Of a stretch of 64,000 nucleotides of DNA, positions 36,301 through 45,863 are shown piece by piece. Below the pieces are notes generated by a model, which made no database searches, had not been told where the DNA came from, and saw nothing but the letters and a program-made list of their open reading frames with translations. A program made the translations under genes and the position numbers. How positions within the stretch are numbered: position 1 is the stretch's first letter; each line of letters starts with the position of its first letter. Source of the stretch: Arthrobacter sp. ERGS1:01 (GTDB lineage: Bacteria > Actinomycetota > Actinomycetes > Actinomycetales > Micrococcaceae); assembly GCF_001281315.1 (NCBI RefSeq), contig NZ_CP012479.1, positions 3,906,001-3,970,000 on the forward strand, read 5' to 3'.

Positions 36301-38307
36301 CAGGGTTTCCAGCGGGGCGTGGTAACCGTTAAGGACCTGGCCTCCCTGGTAGACGGTGCCGGTCCAGTAGTCCACCCATTGGCTGCCGGCGGGCAGCACG
36401 ATGCCGTTGCGGACGTCGGTGCTGGTGGAGACCGGTGCCATGAGGTAGTTGGAACCGAGCATGAACTGGGTTTCGGCTTCCTTGGTGTAGGAAAGCGGGT
36501 CGTTCGGGAATTCCAGCGGCATGCTGCGCATCATGCCCACACCGGTGTTGCTGGCGTCGACGGCGAGCGAGTAGATGTACGGCATGAGTTCCTGGCGCAT
36601 CTGCAGGTACTTGCGGTTGATCTCGGTGGCGGTGTCGCCGTAGAGCCACGGACGCTTGTCGGTGGGGGCCCAGCCGCTCATGGAGTACAGTTCCGGCGCG
36701 AATGCCTTCCACTGCAGGTCGCGGACGTAGCTTTCGGGGCTGCCGCCAAAGATTCCGTCAATGTCGGAGGTGGTGAACGCCTGGCCGGAGTTGGCTGCGC
36801 CGGCCAGGGCGGGGACGCCCCAGCGGATCTGGTCCAGGTTTCCGGAGTGGTCGCCGGTCCACTGCACGCCGCAGCGCTGCGCACCGGCCCAGCCCTCCAC
36901 CATGAGGGTGTTGGCGCGGCCGTTGGAGTAGGTTTCGAGGCCCGATTTGGAGGATTCGCAGCCGGTCAGGGCCAGCCGGTAGCCGGCGCCCACCCAGGCG
37001 ACGTCGAGCTTGCGCATGGCGATGCCGTCGGCACCCACCTCGGTGGGCTGGTTGGTCAGCGACCGTTGCGTCCACAGGCCGGTCTTGAGGTCGGCCTCGG
37101 CCTTGATGGCCTTGACTGTGCCGCCCAGGCCCTTGTCCGGGTTGGCCGGGTTGTAGGGGGCGTTCTTGTCATAGCCGGCGGGGTCCTGCGTGTACTCGCA
37201 GCCGTAGCCGTCGTTGACGATCATCCAGCCGGCCGGCATGTCGTGGGCCTTGAATTCCTTCGCCGTGGTGACGGCGTCGAAGGTGTTCTGCTTGGGCGTG
37301 GTGGCGCTGGTGTAGCCCGACGACGAATACGTGGGGCTTGAGCGGTTGTAGCAGTCCGCGTCGCCGTACTCGAGGCCGTAGACGGGAGGCAGGTTGGGCC
37401 GGCCGGTCAGCTTCGTGTAGCCGTCCAGGTCCTCCTTGTAGTCGCCCACGAAGTAGTAGGCGTCGAAGCGCTTTTCCTGGTGGGTGGTGGTCTCGTTGTT
37501 GGTGAACGTGTACGAGCCCGGGGCGAAGGTGTTGCGCAGCACGCCGTAGCCGGCACTTGTCATGTAGTACGGCACCGCGTTGGGGTTTCCGCCGTCGGCC
37601 CAGTTGAAGTTGGTGGAGACGTTGATGGTGGATCCGGTGTGGACCACGCGGCCGTTCTGCATGCCGCCGCCCAGGAACTGTTCGCCGGCAACCGGCTTCA
37701 GGTGCTGGGTGGTGGTGTCGGAGCCAAAGCTCAGGGCGGAGGATTCCTGCCAGACGACGCTGCCGTCGGTGCGCTTGAGCGTGAAGGCGCCGGTGGCCTT
37801 GTTGGCCTCGAGCTTGACCTTGGCGGTGGCCATGGTGATGACGCCGCCGGCCTCGGAAACGGTGACGGTGCCGGCCTTGAACTGGTCGGCCCCCACCACG
37901 ATGTTTGCGGTGCGGGTGGCGTCGGCGGGCGATTCGGGCGTGTTGGCCGGGTCGCTGAACGTGCCGGTGGGGGTGGCCTCGAGGCGGAAGTTGCCGTCGT
38001 CGAGGAACGTGACGCGGACGGCACCCTTGTCGGGGGTCAGGGTGACCACGTTTTTTGCCTGCACATACGACTTGATGGCGCCAAGCGTGGTGCCTCCGGC
38101 GTCAACGGCGACTTCGGGGGCAATGGTGGAGGCGGCGATGGGTGTTCCCGGTGCGGCGGTTGCCGCCTGGGACAGGGCCACGGCCGGGACTGTGCCAACC
38201 GTGAGCAGGCCCGCAATGGCCAGCGCCGCGGCGCGTTTTGAAAGCTGTCCCCGTCCTGGGGGGTTGGCCGGCAACGCTGCCGGATTCTTCTCGTGACGCA
38301 GTGACAT
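33313..38307 (-). CDS. Very large secreted, wall-anchored GH31 glycosidase
   Basis: 1,664 aa. A signal peptide (KRAAALAIAGLLTVGTVPAVALS) ends near residue 53. The GH31 barrel spans about 270-620. Asp435 in KLDVAW is the likely nucleophile and Asp486 in WTGDHSG the likely acid/base. A proximal beta domain follows. Accessory modules then run in order: NEW3-like domain (about 844-935), NPCBM domain (about 1209-1311), OmpL47-like Ig repeat (TTAPAITLAATDNVG, about 1332-1412), another Ig-like domain, a carbohydrate-adhesion-like domain (about 1487-1572), and a Ser/Pro linker. The end is LASTG near 1627, a hydrophobic helix and RRRRAQKH, a class E sortase signal. GH31 covers alpha-glucosidases, alpha-xylosidases and transglucosylases; the specificity is open. 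Confidence 0.93.
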   Translation of the reverse strand: MSLRHEKNPAALPANPPGRGQLSKRAAALAIAGLLTVGTVPAVALSQAATAAPGTPIAASTIAPEVAVDAGGTTLGAIKSYVQAKNVVTLTPDKGAVRVTFLDDGNFRLEATPTGTFSDPANTPESPADATRTANIVVGADQFKAGTVTVSEAGGVITMATAKVKLEANKATGAFTLKRTDGSVVWQESSALSFGSDTTTQHLKPVAGEQFLGGGMQNGRVVHTGSTINVSTNFNWADGGNPNAVPYYMTSAGYGVLRNTFAPGSYTFTNNETTTHQEKRFDAYYFVGDYKEDLDGYTKLTGRPNLPPVYGLEYGDADCYNRSSPTYSSSGYTSATTPKQNTFDAVTTAKEFKAHDMPAGWMIVNDGYGCEYTQDPAGYDKNAPYNPANPDKGLGGTVKAIKAEADLKTGLWTQRSLTNQPTEVGADGIAMRKLDVAWVGAGYRLALTGCESSKSGLETYSNGRANTLMVEGWAGAQRCGVQWTGDHSGNLDQIRWGVPALAGAANSGQAFTTSDIDGIFGGSPESYVRDLQWKAFAPELYSMSGWAPTDKRPWLYGDTATEINRKYLQMRQELMPYIYSLAVDASNTGVGMMRSMPLEFPNDPLSYTKEAETQFMLGSNYLMAPVSTSTDVRNGIVLPAGSQWVDYWTGTVYQGGQVLNGYHAPLETLPMFVRAGAVVPQGEIARNASLVPENSPITVDVYPSGSSSFTMKEDDKVTRDYRNGKSSAQVFNVTAPAKNGGDVAVTIGKRDGDYAGKAATRPYKLAVHSGSLPSAVTVGSTTLAKVADAKAFAAATTGWYYDAADAGGTVHVKAGDVASTASATVTLKASSAVGGTNSDGLAAQVAVSLDAKVFQGQKTTAAVSFTNNGSAAKTNVVIAPVVPAGWTVSNAKGATVASVGAGATVRATFDLTPGADTAAGAQTVSAKATYKDAGNTPREVAGANQIYVAYGSLAGAFNNVAVTTPKGAFDNAIGNFDGGGASFNADALKNATVPAGGVTPGSKVTVDAGLPTEVNYTWPAVGPDKNNAVALAGQTVAVTGQGTDLAVLGSAAAGAGVSPELTINYADGTSQKQSLYFPNWLIQGDAQGTKTAIKSLGRNSKTNAANPEYTTSAYQVYSDTVRLIPGKQLASVTLPTADNVKIFDWQVVDFPLPTAPNADSFASDLTPVSSTNGYGVMGKDVANKDAANSPDVPLTIVDTTGAAPVTTTYTKGLGVHAPSNVTYYLGGQCSRFTSSVGLEGNFQGKIIFTVIGDGKQLYQSRTFVNGFAPEQLNLDLKGVSYLELHVDPISAGAINGAHGVWGDAKFTCAEPAPADTTAPVTTATTTPAAPAASGWYTTAPAITLAATDNVGVAKTEYQIGTGPWVEYTKAFTLPGGVNAVNYRSSDAAGNLETVKTLGSLKVDTTVPTVKAKVDTTARTVTVTAADAGSGIAKVEFSTDGGTTWKAYTAPVKAGNDGVSVAYRATDKAGLSVASTVDAVVAPVDKPQPGAPALSVPGTVVAGSAIKVTATNLVAGQGYELWVHSEPLKLAEVKAGNDGTLSATVTIPAKFAAGAHTITLEQSGTVLASTAFVVTAATVDPPVTVDPTPSAKPSTSASGSAKPSTSAKPSVSGAATTPAADGNSNNGDLASTGAQVLIPAGLALLLVLGGAGALLVTRRRRAQKH

Positions 38308-38340
38308 GCAAACTCACTTTCGGGCGTTAGCGATGATTTG

Positions 38341-38427
38341 TGATGGGATTATCCATCAAACACTCATTAACAATCACGTATGAATGTGACGCAGGTCAAG
38401 CCATTTTGAGTTGTGATGGATAACATC
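38341..38427 (-). promoter_or_regulatory. Palindromic operator pair upstream of GH31
   Basis: TGATGG-GATTAT-CCATCA (38341-38358) has perfect 6-bp arms 34 nt before the GH31 start. A second site, TGATGGATAACATC (38414-38427), contains the dyad GATG...CATC. The region is AT-rich. A relative occurs before the GH95 gene at 3744. Confidence 0.5.
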
Positions 38428-38530
38428 GAGTGACTCGGCTCACTTTGCCATTAATGTGACGTCATCGTTTGGGTGTAGTCACGGCCAACGGCCGGCTGCT
38501 CCTGGTCCCGGGCCGCGCCCGGTCGGCGCC

Positions 38531-39442
38531 CTAACCCTGGCTGCCGGCGTTTGTCTTATATGTTTTTCCAGCCAGCGGTCCCGCCAGGGTCAGCCTGGGT
38601 ATCTTGGAAGGCGGCACGGACAGGTACTCGGCGGCCAGTTTGGTTGATTGGCCGGACTTCCTTCGCCCCACCGCGGCAAGGAGTGTCAAACAGATCGCCA
38701 GGACCGCATAGGGAAGGAGTAGCGCGGGATTGCGCACCTCATAGGCGCCCAGGGCGGAGAAAACGAGCAGCGGCACAGATGCGAAGCCGGAAATGGTCAC
38801 GGCAATAATGATGTTCCGGGCGTCTGCCCGCATGTTCCCGGCAACTGGCCCAAACTGGATCACGAATTGGCCCCGCGCCGAATTGATTCTGGTGATCTCC
38901 CGATTCACGGCGTCAACGGGCAGTGCCTGGATGACTGCCTGCGCGGCCTCGGCGCGTGTCATCCTCTCCGCACGCGGCTGGCTGGCCCGTGCCGCGGCGT
39001 TGCGATTCTTGAGGGTGGCCCAGTCAAGCTTCGCTTGGTTGGGTGCGCGAACCTCGACTCCGGTGTGGGGGTCCACTTGGGCCATGACCCTGTAATAGAG
39101 GCCTGGCCGGCCGAAATCCTGCAGTGTCGTATAGCCGTGGCGGTATTCCCGCCGCGCCGCAATCATCGACGCGATGGACAGCACGCCGGTTGCCATTGCA
39201 AGAAAGAAGTATGGCCCGACGGCAAACCCCACCCACGCCCTGAGATTCGTGCCGTGGCTGCTGACGAAGGCCACGACCATGATCGGGATGAGCGAGACGA
39301 GTATCCCCACCATGGCCCAGCCTCGCGCGGTCTGCAGCGCGAGCGCCGTCGGGCCGCGGAGGATTCGATGCCGGACAACGGGCAGCCAGGAATCATCGGC
39401 CGGCACGAGGCCGTCTCCCGTTTCCTTCTGGGTGTGCAGCAT
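38531..39442 (-). CDS. Hypothetical four-helix membrane protein
   Basis: 303 aa from the ATG at 39442. The open frame reaches 39550, but its first 36 residues are Arg-rich and would leave 6 nt to the divergent gene. Two hydrophobic pairs (WAMVGILVSLIPIMVVAFV and YFFLAMATGVLSIASMIAA; then IIIAVTISGFASVPLLVFSAL and LLLPYAVLAICLTLLAAVG) flank a soluble middle of about 110 residues with RAEAAQAVIQALPVDAVNRE. I do not recognise a family. It has no operon partner. Confidence 0.65.
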   Translation of the reverse strand: MLHTQKETGDGLVPADDSWLPVVRHRILRGPTALALQTARGWAMVGILVSLIPIMVVAFVSSHGTNLRAWVGFAVGPYFFLAMATGVLSIASMIAARREYRHGYTTLQDFGRPGLYYRVMAQVDPHTGVEVRAPNQAKLDWATLKNRNAAARASQPRAERMTRAEAAQAVIQALPVDAVNREITRINSARGQFVIQFGPVAGNMRADARNIIIAVTISGFASVPLLVFSALGAYEVRNPALLLPYAVLAICLTLLAAVGRRKSGQSTKLAAEYLSVPPSKIPRLTLAGPLAGKTYKTNAGSQG

Positions 39443-39556
39443 TCCTCCCCCAATTCCTCGCTCCAGCGTGCGCTCGAGAGCAATTAGATCACGCGGGCTG
39501 CGCGTGGTCCTGAGCCGCAACCGGATTGCCGAAGCTGAGCCTCGTAGCATTGCTAC

Positions 39557-40066
39557 ATGACTGATGAGCGCCGCATTGCCCGTGTTCTCGATGCGCCGTG
39601 GCTCCCGCCCGGAAGCACTGCGGAAGCTTGGGCGGGAAATGATTGCCAGGTCATCGACCCGGTCATCGTCACCCGGCTGCTTCTGGTGCGGCGCAGTTCA
39701 GCCGGCACCTTGGAATTCTTCCGCGTTCCAACACCCCGGGGCCCAAATCTCCCAACCCGCTATCTGTGGGGCAGCGAGGATCACGAGTCCGTCGCTGACG
39801 GCACCTCGCGCCTCATGACGGAGGTGTTTGGGCGCGGTGACCTGGCGACCCGCTGCATTGGCTTCATCCGCAACGTCGTCCCCACGCTCGACCCCAATTA
39901 TGCATACCCGTCACCGTGGGCCCACGTGCCGGTATTCCTGGTCACCGACACAGCCGAGCCGATAGTCGCTGGCGACTGGGTCGGCGCCGACCGGGCCCAC
40001 GCCGAGCTTGCGGACCGGCACTGGTGGCCGATCGTCGGGAACTACCTCACGGCGCAGGACGCTTGA
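39557..40066 (+). CDS. Nudix-like protein lacking a clear Nudix box
   Basis: 169 aa. The order of segments (VTRLLLVRRSSAGTLEFFRVP, RLMTEVFGRGDLATRCIGFIRN, WAHVPVFLVTD) resembles a Nudix fold, but the REUxEExGU motif is degenerate (RLMTEVFG), so hydrolase activity is doubtful. No ribosome-binding site is visible before the ATG. The stop overlaps the -35 of the following padR promoter. Function unknown. Confidence 0.6.
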   Translation: MTDERRIARVLDAPWLPPGSTAEAWAGNDCQVIDPVIVTRLLLVRRSSAGTLEFFRVPTPRGPNLPTRYLWGSEDHESVADGTSRLMTEVFGRGDLATRCIGFIRNVVPTLDPNYAYPSPWAHVPVFLVTDTAEPIVAGDWVGADRAHAELADRHWWPIVGNYLTAQDA

Positions 40067-40091
40067 CTTCTAAATCTATATAGCTAGATTT
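40063..40091 (+). promoter_or_regulatory. padR promoter with embedded palindrome, likely leaderless
   Basis: TTGACT (40063-40068) and TAGATT (40085-40090) are spaced 16 bp. The palindrome AAATCTA-TATAGC-TAGATTT (40072-40091) fills the spacer and -10. Predicted transcription starts at about 40097, the ATG itself. The palindrome is a candidate autorepressor site. Confidence 0.6.
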
Positions 40092-40096
40092 AATTC

Positions 40097-40432
40097 ATGG
40101 ATAACTTGGGGCGCGTAACTCCGGCCACTGCACTGGTGCTTGAAGCACTACTATCTGCGGAACGTGTTTGGGGGCTGCAGATCGTCAAGGCCGCCGGCAA
40201 GAAGCCGGGAACGGTTTACCCGATCCTCGATCGTTTGGAGTCGGCGGGGTGGGTTGTCGGCGAGTGGAATAGCGACGAGGCCAGAAAGGGTCCGCGGCGC
40301 CGGTATTACAGGCTGGTGCCTGACGCCCGTCCGTTGGCGCTGGCCTACGTGAAGACGCAGCGGGCGAAGGAAGGAAAGGCCGTGACGCGGCCGTTCCCCG
40401 CAGCGCCCGCGGGAACAGGCTGTACAGCATGA
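40097..40432 (+). CDS. PadR family transcriptional regulator
   Basis: 111 aa. The winged helix TPATALVLEALLSAERVWGLQIVKAAGKK and PGTVYPILDRLESAGWV, then RRRYYRLVPDARPLAL, is typical of short PadR proteins. No ribosome-binding site precedes the ATG, fitting a leaderless transcript. Its stop overlaps the next gene by 4 nt. Confidence 0.9.
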   Translation: MDNLGRVTPATALVLEALLSAERVWGLQIVKAAGKKPGTVYPILDRLESAGWVVGEWNSDEARKGPRRRYYRLVPDARPLALAYVKTQRAKEGKAVTRPFPAAPAGTGCTA

Positions 40433-40980
40433 AGGGCCGGGAATGGATCCTTGCCATGTGCCTTGCCCTGGGGCCGGCGGATTCCCGGGCTGTTCGTAAC
40501 GAGCAGCTGAGGGCGGATTTGCGGGACTGCACCGAAATGGGCATTTCGCAGTCCTCCTTGTTGTTTGGAGCCCTTCGCTCTTCCGCAACAGCCAGAGCTC
40601 GCGAGATGACGGGGAGGAACCTGAGGCTGGTACTTTGCACGCTCGGCGTTGCCCTGGCGCTGGTCAGCGGCACCCTCGTTGGCCTACACACAACACAGCA
40701 TCAAGTTCACGCCACCGCGCAGGAATCCAGCGTGGCCAGCGAAAGTGCAGGGAGTTCGGCCGTCCAGCAGGACAATACCGTCTCGGTAGACACCGCGACC
40801 GGGGACATTCGCGAAGCCTTCGTGCGGGCAAAGAACGAAGGAAAACAGCTCACGTTGATCTCAGGCAAAGACTCCAGCGTCGTCGTCGACCCTTCCGTGA
40901 CGATGGACTCCGTGACCATCCTTGATGCCAAGTCCGGGGCGATTATCGACAGTTTCCCCGTGGATAAACCAGCTGGGTGA
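40429..40980 (+). CDS. Unknown single-pass membrane protein coupled to PadR
   Basis: 183 aa. The first 60 residues are soluble and helical (REWILAMCLALGPADSRAVRNE). One transmembrane segment follows (LRLVLCTLGVALALVSGTLVGL, about 65-87), then an exported or cytoplasmic Ser-rich tail with a small repeat-like end (VVVDPSVTMDSVTILDAKSGA). Coupled by ATGA overlap to padR, so it is probably controlled by it or modulates it. No family recognised. Confidence 0.75.
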   Translation: MKGREWILAMCLALGPADSRAVRNEQLRADLRDCTEMGISQSSLLFGALRSSATARAREMTGRNLRLVLCTLGVALALVSGTLVGLHTTQHQVHATAQESSVASESAGSSAVQQDNTVSVDTATGDIREAFVRAKNEGKQLTLISGKDSSVVVDPSVTMDSVTILDAKSGAIIDSFPVDKPAG

Positions 40981-40984
40981 CCGC

Positions 40985-42421
<1,437 letters not shown>

Positions 42422-42439
42422 CTACCTTGGCAACGCCTT

Positions 42440-42473
42440 CGGCCCGGGCGATCGCAGAAGGCGTGGTTGGGAA
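42440..42473. terminator. Hairpin between NlpC/P60 gene and rox
   Basis: ACGCCTTC and GAAGGCGT arms flank a GC-rich inner region containing GCGATCGC. It could end the upstream NlpC/P60 transcript or lie in the rox leader. Confidence 0.45.
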
Positions 42474-42482
42474 AGGTAAACC

Positions 42483-43706
42483 TTAAGGACCGGTTGAACC
42501 GCTGCTCGAGTCCGGACCCGCCGACGTCGAGGCGGAGTCCGGCGACACCGATTGCGACTGCGACTGGGCGGCTTCCGTGGATGGCGTCGCACTCTCGGAC
42601 GGGGTCGCTCCGCTGGGTGAGGACGGCTCGGTGGGCACGGTTGCCGGCGGCGTGGTGCCGGGCGGGGTGGTTCCCGGCGGAGTAATGACGGGTGGTGTCG
42701 TCACCGGAGGTTTCGTGCCTGGCGGAGTGGTGACGGGCGGCGTGGTACCCGGAGGGGTGGTCACAGGGGGCTTTGTTCCGGGCGGCGTGGTGGCCGGATG
42801 GCTGGGCGTCTCGCTGGGCTTCGCGGACGGCGTTGCCGACTTGGACGGTTTGGCCGTTGCGGTCTTGGCCGGCTTGGTACTGCTGGCCGCCTTCAGCGTT
42901 GCCTTGTCCTTGGCGGCCTTTTCCTTCGCCGTCTTCTCCTTGGCTGCCTTCGCGGCAAGCTCATCCTGGGCGGCAAAACCGGGCATCGTGAAGTAGGCGG
43001 AGGAATTGCTGGTGGACTGGGGCGTGTGGAGGATGGTGCCAACGGAGGGGTTGAGCGCGCTGATCATCTCCCCGTCGCCAACGTAAATGCCAATGTGCGA
43101 CCAGTGGTCGGGACCGTCGGGGTTTTGCACCACCAGGTCCCCGGGCTGCGGGTTGTTGGTCTGGACCATCGGAACCCATTGCTCGGTGCGCGGCAGGGCG
43201 ACGCCGGCCTGGGCGTAGGCCCACTGCACAAACCCCGAGCAGTCCCAACCGTTCGTAAAACTTGTTCCGCCCCAAACATAGCTGTGGCCAAGGCCCTCGT
43301 ACGCGGCAGCCAGAATTTCCTTGCGGACGGTGGAGATCATCGCCGCCGAGATTTCGGGGACATCGCCGCGCATGGCGGCCGCGGAACGGGCAAATTGGGG
43401 AGTGTTGCCGTTCGGGCTGGTCAGGTCGAAAAGTTGTTTGGGCTTGGGCTTTTGCGCCATGATCAGCGTGTTCGCGAAGGACACCTTCACGCCGAGTCCC
43501 TGTGCGGCGAAGGAGTCGAAGCCCGCGGCGATATCCGTGGTGGGAGTGGGGGTCGGTGCTGCATACTCGGCGGCGGTCGCGGTGGCGGCGTCAGCCGCGG
43601 AAGTACTTGCATACCCGGCACCCACAAAACCCGCTGAGGCCAACAGGGTGCAGATGACTGCCATGCTCAATTGGTACGGTCGCGATTTCCCCTGCGATGA
43701 CGCCAC
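42483..43706 (-). CDS. NlpC/P60 (C40) endopeptidase with Ala/Lys helix and Pro/Thr repeat tail
   Basis: 407 aa. A signal peptide (YQLSMAVICTLLASAGFVGAG) is followed by a spacer. The catalytic domain at about 130-245 has Cys156 in WDCSGFVQWAY and His in HWSHIGIYVGDG. A Lys/Ala-rich helix (about 255-290) and a Pro/Thr repeat region (TPPGTTPPVT, TPPGTKPPVT units, about 315-370) with a Ser-rich end complete it. It likely cuts peptidoglycan stem peptides outside the cell. The tail could span or bind the wall. Confidence 0.92.
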   Translation of the reverse strand: MASSQGKSRPYQLSMAVICTLLASAGFVGAGYASTSAADAATATAAEYAAPTPTPTTDIAAGFDSFAAQGLGVKVSFANTLIMAQKPKPKQLFDLTSPNGNTPQFARSAAAMRGDVPEISAAMISTVRKEILAAAYEGLGHSYVWGGTSFTNGWDCSGFVQWAYAQAGVALPRTEQWVPMVQTNNPQPGDLVVQNPDGPDHWSHIGIYVGDGEMISALNPSVGTILHTPQSTSNSSAYFTMPGFAAQDELAAKAAKEKTAKEKAAKDKATLKAASSTKPAKTATAKPSKSATPSAKPSETPSHPATTPPGTKPPVTTPPGTTPPVTTPPGTKPPVTTPPVITPPGTTPPGTTPPATVPTEPSSPSGATPSESATPSTEAAQSQSQSVSPDSASTSAGPDSSSGSTGP

Positions 43707-43859
43707 TAAAGTATCCCCCTGCTTCGTTGCACTCGGTATGGATGAGCATACGCCGCATACTCAAAACCAAACAGAGTTTTCACAAAATGACACAACATGT
43801 CTTAAATGAACGTGTTTCAGGGGGTTACCGCACAGGAACGGCCATGGTTTTGGCGGCCC

Positions 43860-44510
43860 TTATCCGGCGTTGCGAATGATCCGCCGCTGCGTGGCCACGG
43901 CAATGGCGGCCGTGCGGTTGTCCACGCCCAATTTGTCGTAAATATGCACCAGATGCGTCTTGACGGTCGCCTCGGAGATGAACAGCGACTTGGCCATGGC
44001 CTTGTTGGTCATCCCGGTCGCCAACAGTTCCAGCAGCTGCACCTCGCGGGCCGAGAGTACCGGCTCGGGGTTGCGGATTCGGCCCAGCAGGCGAGCCGCC
44101 ACTTCGGGGGCCAGGGCCGTCTGGCCGGCGGCGGCCGATTGCACGGCCGCCCGGATCTGTTCCGGCGGGGCGTCCTTGAGCATGTAGCCGCTGGCGCCGG
44201 CCTCGACGGCGGCCAGGATGTCGGCGTCGGTGTCGTAGGTGGTCAGGATCAGCACCGGCGGGGCAAATGGCAGCGCCTTGATGGCCCTGGTGGCGCTGAC
44301 CCCGTCCATTCCGGCGCCCATCTGCAGGTCCATGAGGACCACGTCGAGGGGTTCGCCCAGGGTTTGCAGGCGTTGGACCTCCTTGATGGCCGCGGCGCCT
44401 TCGGGCGCCTCCGCCACCACGGTGAAACCCTCAAATTCGGTCAGCATGGCCCGCAGGCCGGCACGCACCACGGGGTGGTCGTCCACCAGCAAAATGCGTA
44501 TCTCAGTCAT
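43860..44510 (-). CDS. LuxR/NarL-family response regulator
   Basis: 216 aa. Receiver acceptor Asp61 in VVLMDLQMGAGMDG, Asp10-Asp11 in LLVDDHP. GerE domain: LSAREVQLLELLATGMTNKAM and ATVKTHLVHIYDKLGV. Overlaps the kinase gene by 4 nt. A 7-2-7 inverted repeat of the kind bound by NarL-type dimers lies beyond the kinase gene at 45864, before the divergent ABC genes. Confidence 0.95.
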   Translation of the reverse strand: MTEIRILLVDDHPVVRAGLRAMLTEFEGFTVVAEAPEGAAAIKEVQRLQTLGEPLDVVLMDLQMGAGMDGVSATRAIKALPFAPPVLILTTYDTDADILAAVEAGASGYMLKDAPPEQIRAAVQSAAAGQTALAPEVAARLLGRIRNPEPVLSAREVQLLELLATGMTNKAMAKSLFISEATVKTHLVHIYDKLGVDNRTAAIAVATQRRIIRNAG

Positions 44511-45829
44511 CGCGCGCCCTCATTTCCATCCCCCGCACCGCCATCGAGCGGCAGCCGGATGGCCACCACCGTCCCCTCACCCGGGGCGGATTCTAACGCC
44601 AGGGTGCCGTGCTGCGCCTCAACCCGATCGGCCAGCGACTTCAGCCCAAAACCGCTCCCGTCCGCCCGGCCGGCCACCATGTCGGCAAGCGTTGCCGGCT
44701 CGAAGCCGCGGCCGTCGTCGAACACGTCCAGGGCCACCTCCGTGCCCAGGTAGGCGAGGCTGACGACGGCGGTGCCGGCCTTTGCGTGCAGCCAGACGTT
44801 GGCGAGGCTCGCCTGGGCGGCGCGCAGCAGCGTGACCCGGTACGGCTGCGGCAGGTCCACGGGCTCACCGTCGACACGGAAGGTGCAGGCCAGGTTGACG
44901 CCGCGGGCAGCCGCCTCCAGTTGGGTCTTCTCGCACAACCGCCGCAGGCTTTCCACGAGGGATGTGCCCTCCAATGCCGGGGAGGACAGCCCGCGCACAA
45001 AGCTCCGGGCCTCGGCCAGGCTTTCCGACGCCGTCGCCGCCACCATGTCGATGCTTTCCCGGGTGGACACCAGGTCGCCGGATTCCAGGGACCGCCCGGC
45101 CGCACGGGAGACAAGGATGATGGAGGAGAAACCCTGCGCCAGGGTGTCGTGGATTTCCCGGGCGAGGCGGGCCCGTTCGGCCAGGACGCCGGCCTCATGC
45201 TGGGTGGCGGAGAGTTCGGCCCGCGTGCGCCGCAACTCATCCGCGGCCAAGCGCTGGCTTTCGCCGTTCCGGTAGAGCAGGTGGTATGCCATGGACGTGA
45301 CCACGGCGAACGCGGCACCAAACACCGGGCCCAGCACGGCGGCCATCGGCAGTCCGCCGGCGGCGGCCCACTGTGCCCCAATCACGGCCGCCGTCATGAC
45401 GGCGACGGCGGCAAAGCCGGCCCAGCGCGGCAGGAAGTGCAGATGCAGGAAGAACAGCGGGAACACGAGCCAGGAGAAGGCGGCCGAACCCGTCAGCAGC
45501 ACGGCCCACAGCACCGTGACCAGGCCCAGCCACAGCAGCGCGTACCGGCCCGGGTTGCGGGCCAGGGCGCCGGCCGCGAAGCGTTTCTCCGCGACGGTCC
45601 CCAATAGGTAGACGGCGGCCAGGAGCAGGGCGAGGGCCAGGAAAATGTAGCGTGCCGGACGGCCCATGGACGACGCCATCAACTGCACGACGGCCACTGC
45701 CAGCAGCAGCGCAAACCCTACGTGCAAGGTGACCCGCAGGAAGCGCAGGATCCCGTCCATGGTGGGCTCGGTGGAAACCGCCGCCGCGTTGCCGGCAGTC
45801 GTCACGGGCGGGTGTTCCACGGCAGACAT
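44507..45829 (-). CDS. Sensor histidine kinase (intramembrane type)
   Basis: 440 aa. About six transmembrane segments at 33-190 with short loops; HisKA_3 helix LAREIHDTLAQGFSS with His227; HATPase domain with DDGRGFEPATLADMV and DGSGFGLKSLADRVEAQHG. Coupled to the response regulator. Divergent from an ABC permease-ATPase pair that is its probable target. Confidence 0.94.
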   Translation of the reverse strand: MSAVEHPPVTTAGNAAAVSTEPTMDGILRFLRVTLHVGFALLLAVAVVQLMASSMGRPARYIFLALALLLAAVYLLGTVAEKRFAAGALARNPGRYALLWLGLVTVLWAVLLTGSAAFSWLVFPLFFLHLHFLPRWAGFAAVAVMTAAVIGAQWAAAGGLPMAAVLGPVFGAAFAVVTSMAYHLLYRNGESQRLAADELRRTRAELSATQHEAGVLAERARLAREIHDTLAQGFSSIILVSRAAGRSLESGDLVSTRESIDMVAATASESLAEARSFVRGLSSPALEGTSLVESLRRLCEKTQLEAAARGVNLACTFRVDGEPVDLPQPYRVTLLRAAQASLANVWLHAKAGTAVVSLAYLGTEVALDVFDDGRGFEPATLADMVAGRADGSGFGLKSLADRVEAQHGTLALESAPGEGTVVAIRLPLDGGAGDGNEGAR

Positions 45830-45863
45830 GCCACCAGCTTAGGCGGTGCCGGACCGTCGCGGA

